A DNA stretch of 64,000 bases from Anaerolineae bacterium. GTDB taxonomy: Bacteria > Chloroflexota > Anaerolineae > Aggregatilineales > Phototrophicaceae. The translations under genes and the position numbers were made by a program. Positions 1 through 7,816 of the stretch are shown here, piece after piece. The notes beneath the pieces were generated by a model that had not been told where the DNA came from, made no database searches, and saw only the letters and a program-made list of their open reading frames with translations. Each line of letters starts with the position of its first letter. The stretch's first letter is position 1. The stretch lies in the NCBI GenBank assembly GCA_022821805.1, contig JAJECX010000003.1, positions 496,001-560,000 on the forward strand, in the 5' to 3' direction.

Positions 1-470
1 AGCCGCACATCGTGGCAGGCCACCGCCAGCGGCTCTATCAGCGCGCCATGCTTCAGCGACAAGTTCGCCGGCACTCGATGCAAGGTATAGGCGGGAACCG
101 TCCAATAGTTTTGGAAGGCGCCCGGCGTATCAATGCCGAGGAAGTTCAGATTGTGGCAGATATGACTGTGCCCTGCGTCGCATGCCGGGCAAGATCCGCA
201 AGGCGCCAGCGGCATAACAACTACCTTGTCTCCCAAGGCTAATTCTTCTACACCGGCGCCCAATTTGTGCACGCTGGCCGACATTTCATGCCCCATAACC
301 AAGGGCATCGTGACGCGCGCATCCATCGCGCCGTGAAATATGTGCAGGTCGGTGCCGCAGATGCCGCAATGCGACACTTTCAGCTGAACTTCGCCAGCGC
401 CGGGTTCGACTGCTTCGGCGGCGCCTATACGTATCGTTCTGTCGCCTTCATAATAGGCTGCGACTGTCAT
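1..470 (-). CDS. Zinc-dependent alcohol dehydrogenase, MDR family (5' part, cut by window edge)
   Basis: This is the N-terminal 156 residues of a medium-chain dehydrogenase; the rest lies outside the window. The product should oxidise a polyol, sugar alcohol or hydroxy acid with NAD(P). The translation contains the catalytic zinc site CGICGTD near residue 38 with the following GHE motif near 65. The structural zinc lobe follows, CGSCPACDAGHSHIC near residues 95-110, with all four cysteines present. The ATG at 470 has a GAGGA ribosome site 7 bases upstream. It is downstream of and co-directional with the GntR regulator and ABC permeases, so it probably belongs to the same catabolic unit. Threonine, butanediol, sorbitol and galactonate-type dehydrogenases share these motifs, so the substrate is open. 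Confidence 0.85.
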   Translation of the reverse strand, partial: MTVAAYYEGDRTIRIGAAEAVEPGAGEVQLKVSHCGICGTDLHIFHGAMDARVTMPLVMGHEMSASVHKLGAGVEELALGDKVVVMPLAPCGSCPACDAGHSHICHNLNFLGIDTPGAFQNYWTVPAYTLHRVPANLSLKHGALIEPLAVACHDVR

Positions 471-552
471 ATCGTTTTCCTCAGTAGTTCCAATAAAGTA
501 ATACGAATGACTGCCGTACGAAAGAAGATGCCAAATAATCGAAAAGCTGTAC

Positions 553-573
553 GGGCGAGCCGGTAGCTTGCCC
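553..573. repeat. GC-rich intergenic palindrome, copy A
   Basis: The arms GGGCGAGC and GCTTGCCC pair with one G-T wobble around a five-base loop. It lies in the 260-base gap between the GntR gene and the alcohol dehydrogenase, where I see no gene. The same GGGCGAGC core recurs near 30934, 38352 and 62739. Confidence 0.6.
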
Positions 574-730
574 ATTCATCCTATGGATATGCAATCTTTT
601 TCGCACGATAAACTTGGTGCTACTTCAGGCTCTAAACGCTGCATTTATTGTCTGGCGCATAGACGAATCCCGCGCGCCCCAAAAACACGCCGCAACTTGA
701 AAATCGCGTCTGCGATGGCGCTCGAAGCAC

Positions 731-1366
731 CTACTGAATATTTGTCGACAGCGCCTCTATCGCCGCCTTGCGGTCGCGCGCGCGTATCGCGTCCAAGATT
801 CGCTCATGCTCGCGATAGCTGTCCATAATATCTTCCAAACGGTTATACTGCATCATCATGCGCATCGCTATCGGCTGCCAAAGGGTGAATAGATCGCGGT
901 CGTCGTGACTCTTGACGATCGCCTGGTGAAAGCGCAGATCGTAATTGGTAAGCGCGTTGAGGTCATTCGATTCACAGGCAGTTCTAATGTCGTTCAGAAT
1001 TGCCTGCCAAGTATCAATGTCACCGTCCGTGATTCTATCGAATATGCTTTCCAGCACATATACTTCGATGGCGCGCCTCAATTGCACGACTAGCGGGCGC
1101 ATCTCGTTGCTGGGAGTCTGCGCCACGCGTACGCCTTTGTTCGGCTCCAACACCAGCAAGCCCTGCTGCACGAGCTGACGAAAAGCTTCGCGCACTGGAC
1201 CTCGGCTGACGCCAAAATGTTCTGAGAGATCGGCTTCGCGCAAGGGTTCGCCAGGCTTTAGATGGCCCCCTAGTATGTCCTGCTGCAGACGCGCAGCGAT
1301 TTGCTCGGGCAGTGTTCGAAAGATTTCATTCGCCGGCATTGCTTGTCTTTCATTCAGTTCCGTCAT
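731..1366 (-). CDS. GntR-family regulator with FCD domain
   Basis: A 211-residue transcription factor. An N-terminal winged helix-turn-helix of about 65 residues (GEPLREADLSEHFGVSRGPVREAF is split here as helices around SEHFGVSRGPVREAF) is followed by an all-helical FCD ligand-binding domain. FadR/FCD regulators usually sense carboxylic or sugar acids and act as repressors. The frame is open further upstream, but that part lies inside the end of the permease gene, so I start at the ATG at 1366. A second ATG at 1339, with GAAAGA ahead of it, is also possible. It is the distal gene of the minus-strand permease operon and probably controls the surrounding sugar-catabolic genes. Its ligand may be the product or substrate of the nearby enolase-superfamily enzyme. 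That last point is inference. Confidence 0.9.
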   Translation of the reverse strand: MTELNERQAMPANEIFRTLPEQIAARLQQDILGGHLKPGEPLREADLSEHFGVSRGPVREAFRQLVQQGLLVLEPNKGVRVAQTPSNEMRPLVVQLRRAIEVYVLESIFDRITDGDIDTWQAILNDIRTACESNDLNALTNYDLRFHQAIVKSHDDRDLFTLWQPIAMRMMMQYNRLEDIMDSYREHERILDAIRARDRKAAIEALSTNIQ

Positions 1367-1433
1367 TCGTCGTATCGCATCAAGAAAGCGCCTTACGGGC
1401 GGGCGGACTGTGGCTCGAATAAACGTCAGTACG

Positions 1434-2579
1434 CTATTGCTTATACGGATCAGCGGCATCGCGCAAGCCATCTCCCAGAAAGTTAAATGATAACACAGTG
1501 GCGATGACAAAGAGACCAGGTATCAGCAGCCAGGGGCTTTGGCTCAGGCTGCGGATATTCTGCGCGTCCTGCAGCAAGACGCCCCAGCTAACCGCCGGCG
1601 GTCGAATGCCGATTTGCAAGAAACTCAGCGCCGTTTCCGCCAAGATCATGCCGGGCACCGCCAGGCTGAGTACGACGATCAAGAAGCTGGCAAAAGATGG
1701 CAGCAGGTGCTTGACAATGATCTCCATGTCGCCCATGTTGGAGATCCGCGCCGCCATCACAAAATCGGCTTCGCGCAATTCCAGCAGTTTGCCGCGAACG
1801 GCGCGCGCCAGCGGCGGCCAGCTAACGCTTGCCAGCACGACAGTGATGCCGAAATACACCTGGGTGGAACTCCACTCGGGCGGAAACGCGGCTGAAAGCG
1901 CCATGATCAGCGGAATATGCGGTATCGATACGAGGAATTCAATTACGCGCTGGACGATGATGTCGACTGACCCGCCGAAGTAACCGGAGACGCCTCCGAT
2001 CAGGCAGCCGAGCACGAAGCTGGTCACCATTCCGAGGAAACCGATCGACAGCGAAATCCGAGCCGCATGCATCGTGCGTGAAAACAAATCTCTTCCCAGC
2101 TCGTCGGTTCCAAAAGGGAAAAACACGGCTGGCTCATCCACGCCCATCAAATGAATATCGGTGTCAATCAAACCGAGCAGCTTGTATGGCTCGCCCCTAA
2201 CGAAGAAGCGAATGGGATAACGCTTTGATCGGTCCTCGGTGTATAAGCGCTTCAAGGTCTCCATATCCAGTTTCTGCGTCATATCGTAAATGAAAGGATT
2301 GAGATGGAAATTACCTTCTTCGTCGATGAAGCGAACGGTATGCGGCGGCGCTTTGGCATACTTTACATGGCGTTTATGGTAGTCGTTTACCGAGTAAAAT
2401 TCCGCAAAAACAGCCAGTGAATACAAGAAGATGATCACTATAGCCGAGAGCATCGCCAGGCGGTGACGGCGAAACTTGCGCCAAATCAACTGCCACTGGG
2501 ACGCGAGGTAGTAGCCCTCGTCAATTCGGTCGCTTTGCTGATTCGCCTTTGTTCGACGGCGGTCTAAGCGGCGCAGCAT
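1434..2579 (-). CDS. ABC transporter permease, DppC/OppC type
   Basis: A 381-residue inner-membrane permease of the peptide/nickel/oligosaccharide class. A basic cytoplasmic N-terminus precedes TM1 near residues 42-62. An unusually long extracytoplasmic stretch of roughly 100 residues follows, then the family signature GTDELGRDLFSR near 165. The remaining helices carry the EAA-like loop (READFVMAARISN near 280), which contacts the ATPases. Family members without the insert are about 280-300 residues. The start is supported by GAGGA five bases before the ATG. It follows the DppB-type gene by 12 bases, so the two are co-transcribed. Its ATPases are probably those at 14826-16896, and the binding proteins at 5738 and 7817 the substrate receptors. 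Confidence 0.92.
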   Translation of the reverse strand: MLRRLDRRRTKANQQSDRIDEGYYLASQWQLIWRKFRRHRLAMLSAIVIIFLYSLAVFAEFYSVNDYHKRHVKYAKAPPHTVRFIDEEGNFHLNPFIYDMTQKLDMETLKRLYTEDRSKRYPIRFFVRGEPYKLLGLIDTDIHLMGVDEPAVFFPFGTDELGRDLFSRTMHAARISLSIGFLGMVTSFVLGCLIGGVSGYFGGSVDIIVQRVIEFLVSIPHIPLIMALSAAFPPEWSSTQVYFGITVVLASVSWPPLARAVRGKLLELREADFVMAARISNMGDMEIIVKHLLPSFASFLIVVLSLAVPGMILAETALSFLQIGIRPPAVSWGVLLQDAQNIRSLSQSPWLLIPGLFVIATVLSFNFLGDGLRDAADPYKQ

Positions 2580-2591
2580 CTCAGTCCTCGG

Positions 2592-3587
2592 CTAGCTAGC
2601 CGCGCGTTCCATGCGGATGCGCGGGTCAACCACAACCAGCAAGATATCGGACACCGTGGTTCCGATCACAGTCAGAATCGTCACGAACATCAGCAAGGTG
2701 GCGCTCAAGAAAGTATCCTGTGTGATTAAAGCGCGAACCAGCATCGGTCCAGCGGTCGGCAGCCCTAGGACCCAAGCCGTGATGGTGCCAGCCGAAATCA
2801 GCGATGGGAACAGCCAGGCCAAGCCGCTTACAATCGGATTGAGCGCGACTCGTACCGGGTACTTGAAAAGCAGCTTCACTTCGCCGACGCCCTTGCTTCG
2901 CGCCGTGATCACATATTGTTTGTTTAACTCATCAAGCAGCGTGCCGCGCATTACGCGAATCAAACCGGCGGTGCCAGCCGTTCCGTTTACAATTACTGGA
3001 ATCGGCAGATGCAGCAGCAGATCGCCAACTTTCGCCATGTCCCAGGGCGCATCGAGATACTCAGGCGAAAACAGCCCCGTCAAGTTAAGCCCATAGTTTT
3101 TCCAGGCGATATAGAGCATGATCAGCGCCAGCATGAAGTTAGGTATCGCCAGACCGATGAATCCGATAATGGAAACGACATAGTCGCCTACGGAATATTG
3201 ATGCGTAGCTGAGTAAATGCCAATTGGAATGGCGACGGCGAATGTGAAAATAGTGCTGAGGATGGCAATCGTAAATGTCAGCGCGAGGCGCTCGCCAATT
3301 ATATCTTTTATGGGCTTCTGCCAATCAAATGAAAAGCCGAATTCTCCCTGCAGCACTTGCCCGATCCACTTCAAATAACGCGCGAAGAGCGGCTGATCCA
3401 AGCCATACTGCCGGCGCAGATTTGCCGCTTCTTCCTCGCTTAGTTCTTCGCCAGCCTGCTCCAGCCGGCTGATGTACGTGGAAAGATAATCTCCCGGAGG
3501 CAACTGGATGATGACGAAGGTGACCACGGAGACCAGCCAAAACACGAAAAACATATAGATGAGGCGCTGAAAGACGTAGTGCTTCAT
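2592..3587 (-). CDS. ABC transporter permease, DppB/OppB type
   Basis: A 331-residue integral membrane subunit of a family-5 ABC importer. TM1 lies at residues 8-28. A periplasmic loop holds the usual LRRQYGLDQPLFARYLKW block, and the EAA loop around residue 225 reads NKQYVITARSKG. I start at the ATG at 3587 (MKHYVFQRL), which has GGAAG upstream and gives the usual DppB N-terminus. The longer frame would add 19 unlikely residues. It is the first gene of a minus-strand operon with the DppC partner and the GntR regulator, and has a good promoter upstream at 3645-3673. Confidence 0.93.
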   Translation of the reverse strand: MKHYVFQRLIYMFFVFWLVSVVTFVIIQLPPGDYLSTYISRLEQAGEELSEEEAANLRRQYGLDQPLFARYLKWIGQVLQGEFGFSFDWQKPIKDIIGERLALTFTIAILSTIFTFAVAIPIGIYSATHQYSVGDYVVSIIGFIGLAIPNFMLALIMLYIAWKNYGLNLTGLFSPEYLDAPWDMAKVGDLLLHLPIPVIVNGTAGTAGLIRVMRGTLLDELNKQYVITARSKGVGEVKLLFKYPVRVALNPIVSGLAWLFPSLISAGTITAWVLGLPTAGPMLVRALITQDTFLSATLLMFVTILTVIGTTVSDILLVVVDPRIRMERAAS

Positions 3588-3644
3588 CCGGTCATGCTTC
3601 CGCTGGCTTGTCGCATATTCGAATCTCGTTGTGGGATCAAGCAA

Positions 3645-3673
3645 ATCCTAACGATAACAACAAGGATTGTCAA
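3645..3673 (-). promoter_or_regulatory. Sigma-70-type promoter for the permease-gntR operon
   Basis: On the minus strand TTGACA is followed by a 17-base spacer and TAGGAT, about 58 bases ahead of the DppB start codon. The -35 box is embedded in a small dyad, TTGT-TG-ACAA (3667-3676), a plausible regulator contact. Confidence 0.65.
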
Positions 3674-3683
3674 CAAAATACAC

Positions 3684-3701
3684 TTTACAATCTTTTGTAA
3701 A
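3684..3701. promoter_or_regulatory. Inverted repeat, candidate operator
   Basis: TTTACAA and TTGTAAA form a perfect 7-base dyad around four bases (TCTT). It starts about 10 bases beyond the -35 box of the permease promoter, in the divergent gap with the enolase-superfamily gene. Placement suggests a site for the GntR regulator encoded in the same operon; binding is inferred. Confidence 0.5.
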
Positions 3702-3817
3702 TCTCCCGCGCTTTTGTTATCATCAGTCGTGGGGCGGGCAGGAAAAAACGATTATGTCCTGCCGCGATCATACCCAAGCGCTGCAAACTTAGCCACAAAA
3801 TTGGCGACGATAGTATT

Positions 3818-4903
3818 TTGCGCATCGAAGATATTCAGACAAAGCGTTACCTTTTGCCGCTGACGCATCCCATGACTGATGCCTCGCACGGCGTCATGAC
3901 TCATTTTGAAGTCATCATGGTCGCGCTGCAGACGGATTCGGGTCAGACGGGCTACGGTTACACCTATACGATCGGCTGTGGCGGCGCCGCCATCCGAACG
4001 TTAATCGACAATGATCTCAAGTCGATTCTGCTGGGCGCCGATGCCAATTGCATTGAACAGATATGGCAGCGCATGTGGCGGCATCTGCACTATGTGGGGC
4101 GCGGCGGCTTGGTTTGCTTCGCCATGTCCGCCGTCGACATCGCGCTTTGGGACCTTAGGGGAAAACGAGAGAACCTGCCGCTCTGGAAGCTGCTCGGCGG
4201 ATACGCCGGCGAGGCGCGCGCGTATGCCGGCGGCATTGACTTGCAGTTGGGTCCCGACGAATTGGTGGAGCAAACGCGCTGCAATTTAGAAAAGGGCTTC
4301 CGCGCCATCAAAATCAAAGTCGGGCGCGAGAAGCTGTCGGAAGATGTGGCGCGCGTTCGAGCGGTCCGCGAATGTATCGGGCCCGATATGCCCCTGATGG
4401 TCGATGCGAATATGCGTTACTCGGTTGAGCAAGCGATAAACGCCGCCCGCAAGTTCCGCGAATTTGACGTCTACTGGTTCGAAGAGCCGACCATTCCTGA
4501 CGATTACAAAGGTATGGCGCGGATTGCGACAGAAGGCGGCTTGCCCATTGCCGCCGGCGAGAATCTGCACACGATCTACGAGTTCCGTCATACGATAGAA
4601 GATGCCAGGATCGCTTTCCCGGAGCCGGACGTTTCGAATATCGGCGGCATCACCAATTGGATGCGGGTCGCCAGGCTTGCCTATGCGCATAACCTGCCGG
4701 TCACCTCGCATGGCGTGCACGAGCTGCATCTGCATTTGCTGGCGGCGATACCGAATGCTTCTTTCTTGGAAGTGCACAGCTTTGGCTTGGAGCGCTTCAT
4801 GAAGAATCCGCCGCAGCTGAATGACGGGATCATGCAGGCGCCGGCTGCGCCCGGTCACGGTGTGGAATTTGATTGGGAGCGCCTGCAAGCACAGGAAATT
4901 TAA
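3818..4903 (+). CDS. Mandelate racemase/muconate lactonizing enzyme (enolase superfamily)
   Basis: A 361-residue enolase-superfamily enzyme that abstracts the alpha-proton of a carboxylate, most often as a sugar-acid dehydratase, racemase or cycloisomerase. An N-terminal capping domain is followed by a TIM barrel with the K-x-K base motif (AIKIKVG near 163-168), the three magnesium ligands (VDAN near 195, FEEP near 222, AAGEN near 247) and the SHG histidine near 297 expected of mandelate-racemase-type members. Translation appears to start at a TTG at 3818. There is no clear ribosome site and the frame is open upstream, so the exact start is uncertain. It is divergent from the permease operon and upstream of the solute-binding proteins. 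A galactarate/talarate-type dehydratase or an anhydrogalactonate cycloisomerase would both fit; the sequence alone does not choose. Confidence 0.88.
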   Translation: MRIEDIQTKRYLLPLTHPMTDASHGVMTHFEVIMVALQTDSGQTGYGYTYTIGCGGAAIRTLIDNDLKSILLGADANCIEQIWQRMWRHLHYVGRGGLVCFAMSAVDIALWDLRGKRENLPLWKLLGGYAGEARAYAGGIDLQLGPDELVEQTRCNLEKGFRAIKIKVGREKLSEDVARVRAVRECIGPDMPLMVDANMRYSVEQAINAARKFREFDVYWFEEPTIPDDYKGMARIATEGGLPIAAGENLHTIYEFRHTIEDARIAFPEPDVSNIGGITNWMRVARLAYAHNLPVTSHGVHELHLHLLAAIPNASFLEVHSFGLERFMKNPPQLNDGIMQAPAAPGHGVEFDWERLQAQEI

Positions 4904-4948
4904 CCGGCCGCCGCCATTCGCCTCGCTTTACCTCAGCTAACTTCGTAC

Positions 4949-4962
4949 ATTTTGTACAAAAT
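4949..4962. promoter_or_regulatory. Perfect 14-bp palindrome, candidate operator
   Basis: ATTTTGTACAAAAT is a perfect palindrome 63 bases before the small secreted-protein gene. TTGT/ACAA half sites of this kind are used by several FCD-type GntR regulators, and one such regulator lies 3.6 kb away. A second perfect palindrome follows at 4986-4997. Confidence 0.5.
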
Positions 4963-4985
4963 ACTGCTCCATTCGCGGACATATT

Positions 4986-4997
4986 GCCTATATAGGC
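4986..4997. promoter_or_regulatory. Perfect 12-bp palindrome upstream of secreted protein
   Basis: GCCTATATAGGC is a perfect palindrome with centre 36 bp from the palindrome at 4949-4962. It may overlap a -10 element (TATATA). Function is unknown. Confidence 0.35.
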
Positions 4998-5024
4998 TAT
5001 CGTCAAGTGAATGGAGGTAAGGAA

Positions 5025-5510
5025 ATGGCAAAGTTTCACGGCAGACTTATCATTTGTCTACTGCTTTTGTCAGCACTGTTCGGCGGACTTATGCCAAGCA
5101 TGGCGCAGCGATACACGAGTTCTCCAGCGCGGGAGCCCATTGTCACTCCCCTAGCCGTTCGGCCGGGGCATCTATTCTTTTCATCGGATGAGCTTGAAGA
5201 GCGGACGGCTAGATGCGACGCGACCGCGGCAGGCATCAAGGAATCGGTTCGGCTCTACGCTGCCGCCAAGGTGAAGAAAGGGACGAATGTCATCTACACC
5301 ATCGAGCGCGTCTGGGGCAGTTGGCCCAACGTGGTTGCGCTGGACTGGCCGCTTTTCGCGCTCAAAGGTCACCTCCACCAGTTCGCCAATGTGCAGTGGG
5401 GCAGCAATCGCGCGGGAATCGGCATGGAAGGCAGCTATGACGTCATTAATGACCGTGGAGAAGCGATTGGCCCCCTACTTGTCAAAGCCGCTTGTTGGAC
5501 GCGCTGGTAG
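5025..5510 (+). CDS. Small secreted protein of unknown function
   Basis: A 161-residue product with a clear signal peptide: basic start (MAKFHGR), hydrophobic core IICLLLLSALFGGLM and a probable cleavage site after SMA near residue 27. The mature part of about 130 residues looks globular, with two cysteines (near 64 and 157). I do not recognise a family. The ATG at 5025 is chosen because GGAGG sits seven bases upstream; an in-frame GTG at 5007 lacks such a site. The gene is preceded by two perfect palindromes and lies between the enolase-superfamily enzyme and the solute-binding proteins, so a role linked to the same substrate is possible but unproven. Confidence 0.7.
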   Translation: MAKFHGRLIICLLLLSALFGGLMPSMAQRYTSSPAREPIVTPLAVRPGHLFFSSDELEERTARCDATAAGIKESVRLYAAAKVKKGTNVIYTIERVWGSWPNVVALDWPLFALKGHLHQFANVQWGSNRAGIGMEGSYDVINDRGEAIGPLLVKAACWTRW

Positions 5511-5662
5511 CTCATCGCAGCCAGATTGCTATTGCGCCAATGGGCAATCGACTGACAAGCATTTTGCGGCTGATTGCCGCGGCTCAATAGCAGTTGCAGC
5601 AGGAAGCCACGCCATAAACGCAACCGGCTAGGCATCCATTCAACCTGTGAATCGCCGCGGGA

Positions 5663-5692
5663 TTGGTAAATGAACGCCAATCCCGTTATACT
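5663..5692 (+). promoter_or_regulatory. Probable promoter for the first solute-binding protein
   Basis: TTGGTA, an 18-base spacer and TATACT lie 45 bases before the ATG at 5738. The spacer region contains an inverted repeat GATTGG (5661-5666) / CCAATC (5677-5682), which could be an operator. Confidence 0.45.
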
Positions 5693-5737
5693 GCTTTGTT
5701 GGTGCACAATAACGCAAACTCAATAGGAGACAAGACG

Positions 5738-7741
5738 ATGATTTCGAGGCTACTAGGTTTACTTGCAATACTGCTTGCCCTTTTGGGCAGCGCATTGGCG
5801 CAAGATATGAGCGAAGGCGAGCTTGTATATCCATTCCAATACGCCGATTTGGACGCTTATGCAGACGCCACGGGCAACAGCATCGACATGTTGGGCGAGG
5901 CGCCAATGCTGGCTGATCGCGTCGCCGCCGGCGAATTGCCGCCGGTCGAAGAGCGCTTGCCGGCGCAGCCTGTAGTCGTGCAGCCGCTGGATGCCATCGG
6001 TGAATATGGCGGCGAGCTGGCTGGGCCCACCACCAATCCCACATGCTGCGGCTGGGATGTGCTCGAGATGCGCCTGCAGAAGCTGCTTACAATCGATACC
6101 GACTTGACTTCAATCATCCCCAACATCGCGCAGTCGATGGATATTTCTGACGACCAGACGACCTTCACCATCAATTTGCGTGCAGGCCACAAATGGTCCG
6201 ATGGCGAACCCTTCACCACCGAGGACTTCCGCTTCTACTTTGAAGACGTGCTGGGCAATTCCGATCTAACGCCTAACATCGGCGGTCCCTGGGGGCAGGA
6301 CGGCGCATTGCCGCAAATCGAAATCCTGGGCGAAACGAGCATCCGCTTGACCTACGCCGAGGCGCGTCCAACCCTGGCGATCGCTCTGGGCAGTGAAGTG
6401 GGCAATCGCGGCTTCCGTCCGGCGCATTACTTCAAGCAATTCCATATCGATTACAACGAAGACGCCAATGCGCTGGCGGAAGAGAACGGCTTTGAAGACT
6501 GGGTACAGATGTTCAATGCCAGGATGTCGCCCTACAACTTCACCTGGAATCTTGGCTCGGAATCCGATCCCTATTCGCCAACGCTGAACACATTCGTTTT
6601 CGTTAGCGAAGACGCCTTCGGCAACAAGTTGTACGAGCGCAACCCGTATTTCTTCAAGGTCGATACCGCTGGCAATCAGCTGCCCTATACCGACACCCTC
6701 CGTCGGATTCTGGTCGAGGATCTTCAAGTGCAGGACCTGAAGGGCATCGCCGGCGAATACAGCCACTACGGCTGGGGCACGCTTTTGAGCTTCCCGACCT
6801 ACCGTGAAAACGAAGAGACGGGCGGTTATCGTACCGCTTTGGCGGAATACAGCCGCGGCAACGAATACTCGATCATGTTCAACTTCACGACCGAGAACCT
6901 GCCGCTGCGCGAGATCTACTGGGACAAGCGCTTCCGTCAAGCGATGTCGGTCGCCATCAACCGCGACGAGATCAACGAATTGGTTTACTTCGGCTTGGCA
7001 AACGCCCAGCAAACCGCGCCGGTGCCTTCATCGCTCTTCTTCGAAGACTGGATGCCCGGGCACTACGCGCAGTACGATCCTGATCTGGCCAATCAATTGC
7101 TCGACGAAATGGGTCTTGATCAGCGTGACGGCGATGGCTTCCGCCTGCGCCCCGACGGCGAGACGCTATTCATCAACTTCCAGGTCTCGGTGCCGGAAGA
7201 TGCCTGGCAGAAAATCGGCGAGTTGGTGACCAGCTACTGGAACGCGGTTGGCGTCAAGACCAGCTACAAACTCATCGAGATCGGCTTGTATCGCGAATTG
7301 CGCAATGGCAATCAAGTAGATATGGCCGCCTGGGGCGCGGACATTCTGGATATCGGCGAGATCTCCAACAGCCTGGCGAATCTGCGTCCGCATTGGGGCG
7401 CGCGCGCATCGGGGCATCTCTGGCGCCAATGGCTGCAATCCGATGGCGAAGATGGCGAAGAGCCGCCGCAAGAGATCCAGGATCTCTGGGCTGCTGGCGA
7501 AGCTTTCCTCGAAGCCACCTACGGCTCCGACGAATGGATCGCGCTGGGCAAAGATTTCTACAACATGTCGATGGAAGGGCTCTATCAAATCGGCACGATT
7601 CAGCGTCCGCCGCAGCCGCTGCTCTTCAAGACCAACTTGAAGAATACGCCGCCGAACGACACCACCGGGCAATGGAGTTGGACCTATCGCCAATGGGTCT
7701 TGTTCCTGCCCGAACAGTGGTATTTCGAAAGCGACATGTAA
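5738..7741 (+). CDS. Extracellular solute-binding protein, family 5 (first tandem copy)
   Basis: A 667-residue secreted receptor for an oligopeptide/oligosaccharide-type ABC importer. A signal peptide (MISRLLGLLAILLALLGSALA) is cleaved before QD; no lipobox cysteine is present, so it is not a classical lipoprotein. The SBP_bac_5 core starts near residue 80 and shows the usual HKWSDGEPFTTEDFRF block near 150. The ATG at 5738 has AGGAGA seven bases upstream. It is longer than typical DppA/OppA proteins (about 530-600). It is clearly paralogous to the next gene and separated from it by a terminator-like hairpin. It probably feeds the permeases at 1434-3587; with a sulfatase and glycosidases downstream, the ligand may be an oligosaccharide rather than a peptide. 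Confidence 0.9.
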   Translation: MISRLLGLLAILLALLGSALAQDMSEGELVYPFQYADLDAYADATGNSIDMLGEAPMLADRVAAGELPPVEERLPAQPVVVQPLDAIGEYGGELAGPTTNPTCCGWDVLEMRLQKLLTIDTDLTSIIPNIAQSMDISDDQTTFTINLRAGHKWSDGEPFTTEDFRFYFEDVLGNSDLTPNIGGPWGQDGALPQIEILGETSIRLTYAEARPTLAIALGSEVGNRGFRPAHYFKQFHIDYNEDANALAEENGFEDWVQMFNARMSPYNFTWNLGSESDPYSPTLNTFVFVSEDAFGNKLYERNPYFFKVDTAGNQLPYTDTLRRILVEDLQVQDLKGIAGEYSHYGWGTLLSFPTYRENEETGGYRTALAEYSRGNEYSIMFNFTTENLPLREIYWDKRFRQAMSVAINRDEINELVYFGLANAQQTAPVPSSLFFEDWMPGHYAQYDPDLANQLLDEMGLDQRDGDGFRLRPDGETLFINFQVSVPEDAWQKIGELVTSYWNAVGVKTSYKLIEIGLYRELRNGNQVDMAAWGADILDIGEISNSLANLRPHWGARASGHLWRQWLQSDGEDGEEPPQEIQDLWAAGEAFLEATYGSDEWIALGKDFYNMSMEGLYQIGTIQRPPQPLLFKTNLKNTPPNDTTGQWSWTYRQWVLFLPEQWYFESDM

Positions 7742-7761
7742 GGCAAAATTCGCTTAAAATG

Positions 7762-7790
7762 GGGGATTGGCATGGCGTCAATCCCCTTTT
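7762..7790 (+). terminator. Rho-independent terminator between the tandem binding-protein genes
   Basis: GGGGATTG (7762-7769) and CAATCCCC (7779-7786) form a perfect 8-bp stem with a nine-base loop, followed by TTTT. It can end or attenuate transcription before the second binding-protein gene. Confidence 0.75.
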
Positions 7791-7816
7791 GTCTCTTTAG
7801 TGGAAGGAATGCCAAG

